NCBI GenBank assembly: GCA_016203215.1
Contig: JACQNF010000083.1
Coordinates: 1-7,677 of the forward strand
Reading direction: 5' to 3'
Length of the DNA: 7,677 bases
Origin: Candidatus Woesearchaeota archaeon
GTDB taxonomy: Archaea > Nanobdellota > Nanobdellia > Woesearchaeales > GW2011-AR9
A program made the translations under genes and the position numbers. The notes under the pieces are model-generated. The model saw only the letters and a program-made list of their open reading frames with translations. It was not told where the DNA came from and did not search any database. Shown piece after piece: positions 1 to 6,023 of this stretch (position 1 is the stretch's first letter; every line of letters begins with the position of its first letter).

Positions 1-38
1 GATGTGAGAGGATTATCATACTTTGATGACATTCAACA

Positions 39-353
39 ATGGCACAACACGCACGCATTAAATTGGCAAGTACAGAGATTGATAAGATCAATCAGATCTG
101 TGATGACATTCGCGGCATCGCAGAAAAAACAGGTGTTGTTGTCAAAGGTCCTATTCCTCTTCCTACTAAAAAATTAAAAGTTACTTCTCGAAAATCACCT
201 TCCGGTGAAGGTAAAGCAACGTGGGAACGTTATGAGATGCGCATCCACAAGCGCTTGATTGACCTTGCTGCTGATGAACGCACCCTCAGATTAGTTATGC
301 GTGTAGCAATCACAGAAGGATTGAATATCGAGATTGAGATGATTGAGAAGTAA
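39..353 (+). CDS. rps10: 30S ribosomal protein S10 (uS10), archaeal type
   Basis: Small-subunit ribosomal protein of the 30S head. The 104-residue product is close to the usual archaeal length of about 102 and is recognisable along its whole length: N-terminal ARIKLASTEIDKINQICDDI, the central loop GPIPLPTKKLKVTSRKSPSG that reaches into the 16S rRNA, then YEMRIHKRLIDL and the C-terminal strand GLNIEIEMIEK. The ATG at 39 is the natural start because the family begins just before this first beta strand. Only a weak purine-rich site (GATGA, about 10 nt away) precedes it, so it may be translated from a longer upstream message; in many archaea this gene follows EF-1alpha, but the 38 upstream bases show no recognisable tail of that gene. 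The downstream neighbour is convergent, so the gene ends its transcript here. Identification is secure. Confidence 0.97.
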   Translation: MAQHARIKLASTEIDKINQICDDIRGIAEKTGVVVKGPIPLPTKKLKVTSRKSPSGEGKATWERYEMRIHKRLIDLAADERTLRLVMRVAITEGLNIEIEMIEK

Positions 354-405
354 ATTCTCGTTCGATTGTTTCTTAAGAGATTTTCTTGATGTTGGATAAT
401 TCTGC

Positions 406-411
406 TTTTTT
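406..411 (+). terminator. short oligo-T tract downstream of rps10
   Basis: A run of six T on the + strand, preceded by other T-rich stretches (369-372 and 381-384), lies in the 63-bp gap between the convergent rps10 and the P-loop-less RecA-fold gene. Archaeal RNA polymerase terminates at oligo-T without needing a hairpin, so this is a plausible but weak terminator for rps10. No comparable T-run is seen in the other direction. Confidence 0.35.
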
Positions 412-416
412 CATGA

Positions 417-977
417 TCACAACAAGATAAATCTATCACAGAATTGTGAGATTAACGTATTAAACTGAGAGGCATCCCCTTCGATGGAAAGGAAAACACA
501 TTTAATGTCTCGATCCCTCAATCTTCGTGTAAGGTAATGAATAAACCTTTCCGTGGTTTCTGGGCCATTATACGTCAATAGTGTCAGGACAGAATCAAAA
601 AAGACGTATTGGATATTTTTATCTTCCAGTTTCTTAAGGATGATGATTGACAATTCTGTCAAGGAACGCGGTCCACGTAGAGTGTAGCAGTTTTCATTGC
701 TGAACTGACTAACACGCCTCTCGCTGCCGATTCCTTCGATGAAAAGAACACGTGAAGGATTGATCTTCTGCTCCACGAATTCTGAAGTCATCCGCTGGCA
801 AGAGAGATTAAAAGAGATGAAAATCCCCTTGGAATAGTGTGAAGTCAATAATTTCAAGAGGGCTATTTTGTGATGTGCATAATCTTGGGGTTGAGAACTA
901 ACCAAGAAAATCCCACTTTTCCCTTTAAGGAGCGTTGAATCTGAATTCTGTCGGCGTTTTGGTATTTTGGGAGTCAT
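417..977 (-). CDS. RecA/KaiC-fold protein without a Walker A motif (DUF835-like)
   Basis: A 186-residue protein with the alternating strand/helix pattern of a RecA/KaiC core but no nucleotide-binding P-loop. Strand 1 (SGIFLVSS, residues 21-28) is followed by QPQDYAHHK where GxxxxGKT would stand. A second strand KGIFISFN, a stretch NPSRVLFIEGIG, a Walker-B-like strand YVFFDS (Asp about 128), an amphipathic helix (ERFIHYLTRRLRDRD) and strand CVFLSIEG follow in KaiC order. The pattern resembles archaeal DUF835/KaiC-like proteins; this is from memory, not a search. The start at 977 is chosen over an in-frame ATG at 995 because it overlaps the nitroreductase stop as ATGA and has GGGAG about 6 nt upstream, so the two genes are translationally coupled. 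Probably a non-catalytic regulatory or binding partner; the function is unknown. Confidence 0.75.
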   Translation of the reverse strand: MTPKIPKRRQNSDSTLLKGKSGIFLVSSQPQDYAHHKIALLKLLTSHYSKGIFISFNLSCQRMTSEFVEQKINPSRVLFIEGIGSERRVSQFSNENCYTLRGPRSLTELSIIILKKLEDKNIQYVFFDSVLTLLTYNGPETTERFIHYLTRRLRDRDIKCVFLSIEGDASQFNTLISQFCDRFILL

Positions 978-1540
978 TGCTTTCTCCCATACCATTCATA
1001 TGAAACTAATTCATTCAATGGCGCCCTATATCGCTTTACTTGGAACGCATCTTTTTCTTCGTACCCAAAGCCAACGAAAAGGACAAGCTTATCTTCCTTC
1101 TGCAGTCGTAGTATTTTCAGAGAATCTTTTCCTCGAGGAGTAAGAATACAGGAACTGATCCCACGCGCTTCAGCTTCGAGAAGAGAATTCATCACTGCCA
1201 TCGCGACGCAGAGAAGCCCGTCTTCCAGTGCGATCTCCCGTGAATCTGAACACACTGGCTCTTTGCGTATGCAACCTGTATTTAGGACAAAGGCGATTAA
1301 GATGGGAGGAAGAGGATTGATGAACGGATAATGAGCAAAATAAGTTTCTTTAACGAGATGATTGATTCTCTTTTGGTCTTTAACAATTATAAAACGCCAG
1401 GGCTGTGAATTACCGCAACTTGGCGCCCATCTCGCCGCCTCAAGAATCTTGAGAATCGTTGTATTGCTGATGGGGCGACGGCTAAACCCGTATGTCTGCT
1501 TGCGTGTTCGTGCTAACGCCAGAAAATTGATTGTTGACGT
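974..1540 (-). CDS. nitroreductase family protein (FMN-dependent), ACG start
   Basis: A 188-residue nitroreductase-fold flavoenzyme, expected to bind FMN and use NAD(P)H to reduce nitro or quinone-like substrates; the natural substrate is unknown. The N-terminal helix INFLALARTR is followed by the family hallmark EAARWAPSCGNSQPWRF (residues 34-50), the central helix region ALEDGLLCVAMAVMNSLLEAEARGISSCIL, and the closing part FVGFGYEE...KRYRAPLNELVSYEWYG. Length is normal for a short nitroreductase. There is no in-frame ATG, GTG or TTG before GTG at 1255 (residue 96), which would cut off the flavin-binding half. An ACG at 1540, five bases after the strong site GAGGTGA, gives a natural N-terminus (STINFLALAR), so ACG initiation or a T-to-C change in an ATG is inferred. 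An in-frame TAA lies directly before it. First gene of a two-gene minus-strand operon, overlapping the next gene by ATGA. Confidence 0.82.
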   Translation of the reverse strand, partial: TSTINFLALARTRKQTYGFSRRPISNTTILKILEAARWAPSCGNSQPWRFIIVKDQKRINHLVKETYFAHYPFINPLPPILIAFVLNTGCIRKEPVCSDSREIALEDGLLCVAMAVMNSLLEAEARGISSCILTPRGKDSLKILRLQKEDKLVLFVGFGYEEKDAFQVKRYRAPLNELVSYEWYGRKQ

Positions 1541-1544
1541 TTAA

Positions 1545-1552
1545 CTCACCTC
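1545..1552 (-). promoter_or_regulatory. Shine-Dalgarno site deciding the nitroreductase start
   Basis: Minus-strand GAGGTGAG; seven bases (GAGGTGA) match the complement of the archaeal 16S 3' end (consensus AGGAGGTGATCC). It ends five bases before ACG 1540-1538, ideal spacing for that codon, and is too far (14 bases) from the next conceivable start, ATC at 1531. Confidence 0.7.
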
Positions 1553-1576
1553 TTTTCTGGATAAGAAGATTTACTG

Positions 1577-1591
1577 CTTAATAAAACTTTC
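1577..1591 (-). promoter_or_regulatory. BRE/TATA-like promoter of the nitroreductase operon
   Basis: Minus-strand GAAAGTTTTATTAAG: a purine-rich BRE-like part followed by an AT-rich TATA-like box. Its centre (about 1582) predicts a start site near 1555, giving a leader of about 15 nt that just includes the GAGGTGA site. The match to consensus is moderate. Confidence 0.45.
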
Positions 1592-1695
1592 AGTGGTGGC
1601 TACGTATTTAGTTAGGCCTATGGGGGCGTGAGAAGTTGTTACGTATGCTACTCTCATCTCTAAAATTCGAGCGAACTAAATGCTTCCTGAAAAGC

Positions 1696-1706
1696 AAAAA
1701 TATAAG
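1696..1706 (+). promoter_or_regulatory. TATA box of the KaiC-like gene (leaderless transcript)
   Basis: AAAAATATAAG centred about 27 bases upstream of the ATG at 1730. With the usual archaeal spacing, transcription would start at or within a few bases of the start codon. The immediate upstream sequence (ACTTCAACT) has no Shine-Dalgarno site, which agrees with a leaderless mRNA. Confidence 0.65.
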
Positions 1707-1729
1707 AACAAAGAGAACTTACTTCAACT

Positions 1730-2560
1730 ATGAAAAAGCTGGTGAAGATCAAGGCAAAAGCCCAAATCACACCAAAAAAAGAAAAGATTATTAGAGCATC
1801 CTCCTGGTTCCAGACTGGTGTTTCAGGAGTAGATTCCCTTTTAGTAGTGGGTATTCCTCGAGGAACGTCTGTTCTTGTCGCAGGAGGGGCTGGCTCAGGA
1901 AAAACAATCTTTTGCCTGCAGACGATGATGACGGCGCTCCAAAGAGGAGAGAAATGTCTCTACCTTAGTTTCGAAGAATCTGAACTGCGTCTTCGCAAAC
2001 ACATGGATGATTTCAATTGGGACTGGCAGACCTACGAGAAGAAAGGAAGTTTACGCATTGTCCGGAAAAGTCCTCTTACCCTCCTCAATAATATTGAAGC
2101 GTTGGTTACTGAAGCAAAAGGAGAACTCCTGATTGACATTAATTCATTGATCGAGATTATCCCTAAAGGATTCGCCCCGGATTTTGTAGTGATTGATTCC
2201 ATCACGGTAATTTCAGAAATATTTGTCCAGCATGAGATTGGCTACAGGATATTTTTGGAACAGCTCATCCGATATCTAGAAAAGACCAACGCAACGAGTT
2301 TCATAACGTCAGAAACGGAGCTGATCCCAAAGATTTTTTCGAAAAGCGGGATCGACGAATTTTTAGTTGATGGAGTAATCGTCCTCTATTCTATCTCCGA
2401 ACACAACACACGAGAGAACGCCATTGAAATTCTAAAGATGAGGGGGGCAAAGCACAAAAAAGGGATGGTTCCGTTCGAAATCCTCAGTAATGGGATTACT
2501 GTCTATCCCGATCAGGAAATGTTCTCCTCGTTCAATCAAATGAACAAGACTTCTCATTAA
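1730..2560 (+). CDS. single-domain KaiC-like RecA-superfamily ATPase
   Basis: A 276-residue ATPase of the KaiC/RadA-like family (COG0467 type) of the archaeal cytoplasm, usually implicated in signal transduction or regulation rather than recombination. After a lysine-rich N-terminal tail (residues 1-22) comes TGVSGVDSLL, the KaiC lead-in. Then the Walker A motif GGAGSGKT (52-59), the catalytic acidic pair in YLSFEESE (Glu 82-83), the Walker B strand FVVIDS (Asp 156), and the KaiC C-terminal signature KMRGAKHKKG (236-245) followed by FEIL...GITVYP. All motifs needed for ATP binding and hydrolysis are present. Only one KaiC domain exists, and there is no fused sensor or DNA-binding domain. It is divergent from the nitroreductase operon, which contains a P-loop-less relative, and convergent with the surface protein gene (18-base gap). 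The ATG at 1730 is supported by the TATA box spacing. Confidence 0.88.
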   Translation: MKKLVKIKAKAQITPKKEKIIRASSWFQTGVSGVDSLLVVGIPRGTSVLVAGGAGSGKTIFCLQTMMTALQRGEKCLYLSFEESELRLRKHMDDFNWDWQTYEKKGSLRIVRKSPLTLLNNIEALVTEAKGELLIDINSLIEIIPKGFAPDFVVIDSITVISEIFVQHEIGYRIFLEQLIRYLEKTNATSFITSETELIPKIFSKSGIDEFLVDGVIVLYSISEHNTRENAIEILKMRGAKHKKGMVPFEILSNGITVYPDQEMFSSFNQMNKTSH

Positions 2561-2578
2561 TATTCTTACGACGCCAAG

Positions 2579-4333
2579 CTATCTTTTATGGATCAAACGC
2601 TGTAACCTCTGCCTCCGCTCATGGGCGTTGGCAAGTCGTTTCCGGTACGTGTACATCATCTGATCATAATCTTCTTTGCTGATCTGGTGAAGCTTAAAAT
2701 AGGCAGTCTGAGTGTACTTCTCCATTTTGATAATCTTCTTCTCCTCCTCTTGAACACGTTTAAGCAAGAACTGCAAAAACGGACGATACCAATAGTCTCG
2801 AGTCAGGAATGAAATGAGAATGAAACCAAGCACGAAGAGATACCAGTAACGAAGAAAGACAAGATGATAGAATAAGCGGAGATAGAGACTGGGCCCGCTG
2901 AGAGACTCGATTGTGACTTGCTGTGGTGAGGCCACGGCGATATTTCCATGTAAGTCTTTTCCTTTCAGAAGGATGTGGTCGGCAGCAACGTCTTCCGGTA
3001 ATACTAAATAGGATGCTCGATACATTCCCTCGCCTTTGTCTATCAATGGAATTTCCTTTGTTCCAAGAACGAGGGAAACAGACCCTTGCGTCACGGGCGT
3101 ACCGTCACCATAGGTGAATTCTGCTTCAAAAACAAGAGGTTGTCCGCTGAAAAACTGGAAATCGAGGGGGTGTCGTAATACGAGCAAAGTGTCTGCAGGA
3201 AGGATAGTGAGAGCAAGCCTATTTCCACCGGCACGAGTGACATTATTGATCGTCCTAACTGCTTGAACAGCAAGGTACCAGATCCCGAGGGGATCGTCTG
3301 GTAAGACCGCGTATTCGGTAGAATAAATTCCTTGCCGAACTTCCTGCAAGAATTGCAGCCTGCCTTTGGGATCCCGGAATGTGACATTCGCCTGAGGGAT
3401 GGGACCCATTTCATCTCGAACTTCAATGGTAATCGGAAGCAATGAAGTCCGCCGAAATTCTGTTTCTGATGCTGGGCTGAAAAACGTCACCGTGTAAAAT
3501 GCAACATGGGGGAGTGTGGAGATCGTTGTTTTAATCTTCTTCTTTCCTTCGTTGCCAAACGCATCTTGTATCACGAGGACGATTTCCCATTCACCATCTG
3601 GTTCGCCATAACTGATCAAGTGGCTTTCAGAAAATCTCCCGCTTGCTTCGATAGGAATACTCTGATTGAAAGTGTAATGGGGGCCAGTTATGGTCAAGGA
3701 AACTAAACTTGCATTAAGCTCTTCATGGAAGTGCCCATCGTGGTATGATAAAGAACCGGAGAGATCGATCCGTTCCCCTTTGTGGTATGATTCTTTAAAT
3801 GGCAGTTCGATTTTGATGTTCGGGTCAAGAGTGATTAATACCTCTTTCTCGCTAAAAGAACCGTCTTCACCGATGATTTTAATGACGTATTCACCAGGGG
3901 CATGAGACTGGTTCAAGACGACATATGCCCCGTACGTCCCGCTTCCCTGATGATCAAAATCATTGAGTAATTCGATTTCCCCAAATAACGTTGATTTGGC
4001 GATGACGCGAAGATCAGAATCAAGATTTTTTCCAACATAACCTTCGACGATGATCGGAAATAGTCTGCGATGGATTGTCGAATGTTCTTCCGGAGAGATG
4101 ATTGTTAAGCTTAAAGGGGCGGGAGCAGTACCTCCCGTAGTGGTTGGTGTTGTACTCGTAGCACCTTCCTCTACGGGGCAGACGCCGCAATCTTCGGGAC
4201 ACGTAGTACACGACTCTTGGCCGAGACACTTGCTATCGCCACAAACTTGTGCTGCAAGACCGGACGAAGAGAAAATTAGAAGAACGATGATTAAGAAAAT
4301 AACTATACTGCTGTTCCACAACCACCTCTTCAT
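2579..4333 (-). CDS. cell-surface protein: Cys-rich motif, four Ig-like domains, C-terminal membrane anchor
   Basis: A 584-residue type-I membrane protein. A signal peptide (residues 1-28, hydrophobic core 10-21, cleavage after GLAA) leads to a six-cysteine module CGDSKC...CTTCPEDCGVC (31-52), a kind seen in many secreted archaeal and bacterial proteins. A Thr/Pro linker (about 58-73), likely glycosylated, follows. Four consecutive beta-rich Ig-like segments of similar length lie at about 74-171, 172-273, 274-379 and 380-478. Five N-glycosylation sequons (NQS, NAS, NQS, NVT, NVT) fall in the presumed outer part. One transmembrane segment (about 489-511) precedes a 73-residue cytoplasmic tail rich in Lys, Arg and Glu, with VQEEEKKIIKMEK and ISKEDYDQMMYTYRKRL, predicted helical and SHOCT-like in appearance. 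The start is fixed by the signal peptide and a TATA box 33 bases away. No known function; a receptor, adhesin or scaffold is possible. Confidence 0.85.
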   Translation of the reverse strand: MKRWLWNSSIVIFLIIVLLIFSSSGLAAQVCGDSKCLGQESCTTCPEDCGVCPVEEGATSTTPTTTGGTAPAPLSLTIISPEEHSTIHRRLFPIIVEGYVGKNLDSDLRVIAKSTLFGEIELLNDFDHQGSGTYGAYVVLNQSHAPGEYVIKIIGEDGSFSEKEVLITLDPNIKIELPFKESYHKGERIDLSGSLSYHDGHFHEELNASLVSLTITGPHYTFNQSIPIEASGRFSESHLISYGEPDGEWEIVLVIQDAFGNEGKKKIKTTISTLPHVAFYTVTFFSPASETEFRRTSLLPITIEVRDEMGPIPQANVTFRDPKGRLQFLQEVRQGIYSTEYAVLPDDPLGIWYLAVQAVRTINNVTRAGGNRLALTILPADTLLVLRHPLDFQFFSGQPLVFEAEFTYGDGTPVTQGSVSLVLGTKEIPLIDKGEGMYRASYLVLPEDVAADHILLKGKDLHGNIAVASPQQVTIESLSGPSLYLRLFYHLVFLRYWYLFVLGFILISFLTRDYWYRPFLQFLLKRVQEEEKKIIKMEKYTQTAYFKLHQISKEDYDQMMYTYRKRLANAHERRQRLQRLIHKR

Positions 4334-4354
4334 ATTCCTTCGGAAGAGAGTAGA

Positions 4355-4366
4355 CTATTTAAATCT
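4355..4366 (-). promoter_or_regulatory. TATA element of the surface-protein gene
   Basis: Minus-strand AGATTTAAATAG, beginning 33 bases before the ATG at 4333, which places the predicted transcription start at the start codon. It is an exact inverted copy of the element at 4424-4435 that serves the divergent ABC operon. Confidence 0.65.
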
Positions 4367-4423
4367 ATTTTAGTCTTGTGGTTTCCCTAATCCTTTGAGT
4401 ATCATTAAGTAGTAACTCTCCAA

Positions 4424-4435
4424 AGATTTAAATAG
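4424..4435 (+). promoter_or_regulatory. TATA element of the ABC transporter operon
   Basis: AGATTTAAATAG preceded by a BRE-like CCAAA, beginning 33 bases before the ATG at 4457. The spacing predicts a leaderless or nearly leaderless message. A GAGGT lies only two bases before the ATG (4451-4455 by position), too close to act as a usual Shine-Dalgarno site. Confidence 0.68.
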
Positions 4436-4456
4436 AACAGAGCCAAAATCGAGGTT

Positions 4457-5182
4457 ATGACGACGGTAATCTCTCTGCAAGATGTCTCTAAGACCTATAC
4501 TCTCGGGGACGTGGACGTTCCGGCAGTCAACGGCATCTCTCTGGAGATTAAACAAGGGGATTTTGTCGCGCTGATCGGTCCCAGCGGCTCGGGAAAGAGC
4601 ACGGCAATGAATCTCGTCGGCTGCTTAGATACGGCAACGCAAGGAAATATTTTTCTCGGCAATCATAATATTAACCATCTCACAGAAAGCGATCTTGCGC
4701 AGATCCGTGGCAAGAAAATCGGGTTCATTTTTCAGACGTTTAATCTCATTCCCAGCCTTAGCGCGCTGGAGAACGTGGCGCTACCGATGATGTTTCAGGG
4801 AAGTGCGAGTGACGTTCGTAAAAAAAAGGCAGCGGAACTCTTAGAGAAAGTTGGTCTTGGTCATCGTATGGAACATCTCCCGAATCAGCTCTCAGGGGGA
4901 CAGCGTCAACGCGTGGCGATCGCCCGAGCGCTGGTAAATGATCCAGAAATAATCCTCGCCGATGAACCGACGGGAAATCTTGACACCAAAACTGGCGGTG
5001 AAGTGATGGAGATTTTGAAAGATCTCCACCGACAGGGTAAAACGATCATTCTCGTAACGCATAATACGGAGCTTACGATCTTAGCAGACAAAGTTGTCCA
5101 TCTCAAAGATGGAAAAATTATCCACGTGGAGGAAAAGAATGAACACAAGAGAACAAACAAGTTCAGGAAAAAGACGAAATAG
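4457..5182 (+). CDS. ABC transporter ATP-binding protein, LolD/MacB type
   Basis: The 241-residue cytoplasmic ATPase of a MacB/LolCDE-like (type VII) ABC system, which couples ATP hydrolysis to movement of an extracytoplasmic domain rather than to transmembrane substrate passage. All motifs are intact: Walker A GPSGSGKS (41-48), Q-loop FQTFNL (Gln 93), signature LSGGQRQR (145-152), Walker B IILADEP (Asp 169, Glu 170), D-loop GNLD and H-loop VTHN (His 202). The signature LSGGQRQRVAIARAL and the phrase ADEPTGNLD are typical of the LolD/FtsE/MacB group. The C-terminal 17 residues form a basic extension (EHKRTNKFRKKTK) encoded largely in the 44-base overlap with the next gene. First gene of a three-gene operon with its partner permease two genes downstream. 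The substrate is unknown. Confidence 0.95.
   Translation: MTTVISLQDVSKTYTLGDVDVPAVNGISLEIKQGDFVALIGPSGSGKSTAMNLVGCLDTATQGNIFLGNHNINHLTESDLAQIRGKKIGFIFQTFNLIPSLSALENVALPMMFQGSASDVRKKKAAELLEKVGLGHRMEHLPNQLSGGQRQRVAIARALVNDPEIILADEPTGNLDTKTGGEVMEILKDLHRQGKTIILVTHNTELTILADKVVHLKDGKIIHVEEKNEHKRTNKFRKKTK
5128..5132 (+). promoter_or_regulatory. Shine-Dalgarno site inside the ATPase gene
   Basis: GGAGG six bases before the ATG at 5139, within the coding region of the ATPase. It favours 5139 over the in-frame ATG at 5094, which has no such site and would put 15 extra residues in front of the signal peptide. Confidence 0.7.
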
Positions 5183-6023
5183 AGGAGTGCTGCCCATCCT
5201 TGCGGTGCTGTTCTTTCTCATCGGAGTCATGCCGATGGCTATTGCGGATGTTGCCCTGACGACATTCAGCGTCGAACCAGAGACAATTATGCCTGGGGAA
5301 GAGATAACACTCCGTTTAACGATCGAAAATAGCGCAGATGATGATGCTAAGCACGTCTTCGTTGCGCTTGATCTTGCCGCGCTGCCATTTGCGCCTGTTG
5401 AAACAGCATCTACGGCAATCATTGATGAAATTGATGATCGTGATAGAGAGAGCGTTTCATTACGAATAAAAGCCTTGCCGACAGCTCAGCCGGGAATTTA
5501 TAAAATACCGGTCTTCGTAACTCAAAATGCGGTAAGCAAAACGAGCTTGATTAGTGTCGAAGTCAAAGCGAAAGCAGCGCTGGATGTGCTGTTAGAAGAT
5601 ACTGCCGTATTAATCACGGGAAGTACGGGAAGCATTCCCCTTCAATTTATCAATAACGGCCTGATCCAGATCACGTCGCTGAAAGTGACGCTCCAAGAAA
5701 GTCCGTACTATGAGATTGTTTCGGCATCATCCCGCTACATTGGCGATGTGGACATCGGTGATTTTGAAACGGAAGAATTTTCCATCTTGTCGTTCAAGGA
5801 GGATCCGATCATCGCGCTGCATCTTGAGTATCGTGACAGCAATAATAACGTCTTCAGCGAAACGAAATTACTTCCGTTAAAAGTGTATTCTGTTGAAGAA
5901 GCAGAAACGCAAGGTCTTGTTCAAAAGAAGAGTTCTCTGTCCTTGCTGATTGGTGTTGTAGTTGTCGTTGGGCTCGTCTTCTGGTGGCGAAGAACGAAGA
6001 GGAAGCGTAACCATGCTGGTTGA
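5139..6023 (+). CDS. membrane-anchored CARDB/COG1361-like extracellular protein of the ABC operon
   Basis: A 294-residue single-pass surface protein. A basic N-region (KRRNR) and hydrophobic core (17-36, ending MAIA before DVAL) form a signal peptide. Two beta-rich segments follow: about 37-146 (VEPETIMPGEEITLRLTIEN is the CARDB/NEW3-like opening for an Ig-like domain) and about 147-252. A C-terminal membrane span (about 267-283) ends in a strongly basic cytoplasmic tail (RRTKRKRNHAG). Archaeal operons often place such a COG1361-like protein beside a MacB-type ATPase and permease, so an accessory extracellular subunit is the likely role; this rests on context. The start at 5139 is chosen by the GGAGG site and signal-peptide position. 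It overlaps the ATPase gene by 44 bases and the permease gene by 11, so translation is probably coupled throughout. Confidence 0.85.
   Translation: MNTREQTSSGKRRNRGVLPILAVLFFLIGVMPMAIADVALTTFSVEPETIMPGEEITLRLTIENSADDDAKHVFVALDLAALPFAPVETASTAIIDEIDDRDRESVSLRIKALPTAQPGIYKIPVFVTQNAVSKTSLISVEVKAKAALDVLLEDTAVLITGSTGSIPLQFINNGLIQITSLKVTLQESPYYEIVSASSRYIGDVDIGDFETEEFSILSFKEDPIIALHLEYRDSNNNVFSETKLLPLKVYSVEEAETQGLVQKKSSLSLLIGVVVVVGLVFWWRRTKRKRNHAG

Noticed and set aside
978..995. Longer start (ATG at 995) for the RecA-fold protein
   Set aside because: The ATG at 977 has a spaced GGGAG and the classic ATGA overlap; the extra residues VWEKA are just the frame-shifted nitroreductase tail.
1362..1544. 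60-codon + strand open frame
   Set aside because: It is antisense to the N-terminal half of the nitroreductase, whose family motifs are read on the minus strand.
1600..1646. TACGTAT repeated at 1601-1607 and 1640-1646 in the divergent KaiC/nitroreductase spacer
   Set aside because: Seven bases with a 39-base spacing is weak, and no larger symmetry links the copies; noted only as a possible operator.
3091..3426. 111-codon minus-strand open frame
   Set aside because: It lies in another frame within the surface protein gene, whose frame is continuous and has coherent domains; no family resemblance.
4050..4373. 107-codon + strand open frame over the start of the surface protein gene
   Set aside because: It is antisense to the signal peptide and Cys-rich module and runs across the minus-strand promoter; low-complexity composition comes from the Thr/Pro linker read backwards.
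5962..6012. In-frame 17-codon extension of the permease
   Set aside because: It overlaps the membrane span and tail of the previous gene, has a Gly/Ser/Arg-rich sequence unlike permease N-termini, and the family begins at the amphipathic helix after ATG 6013.
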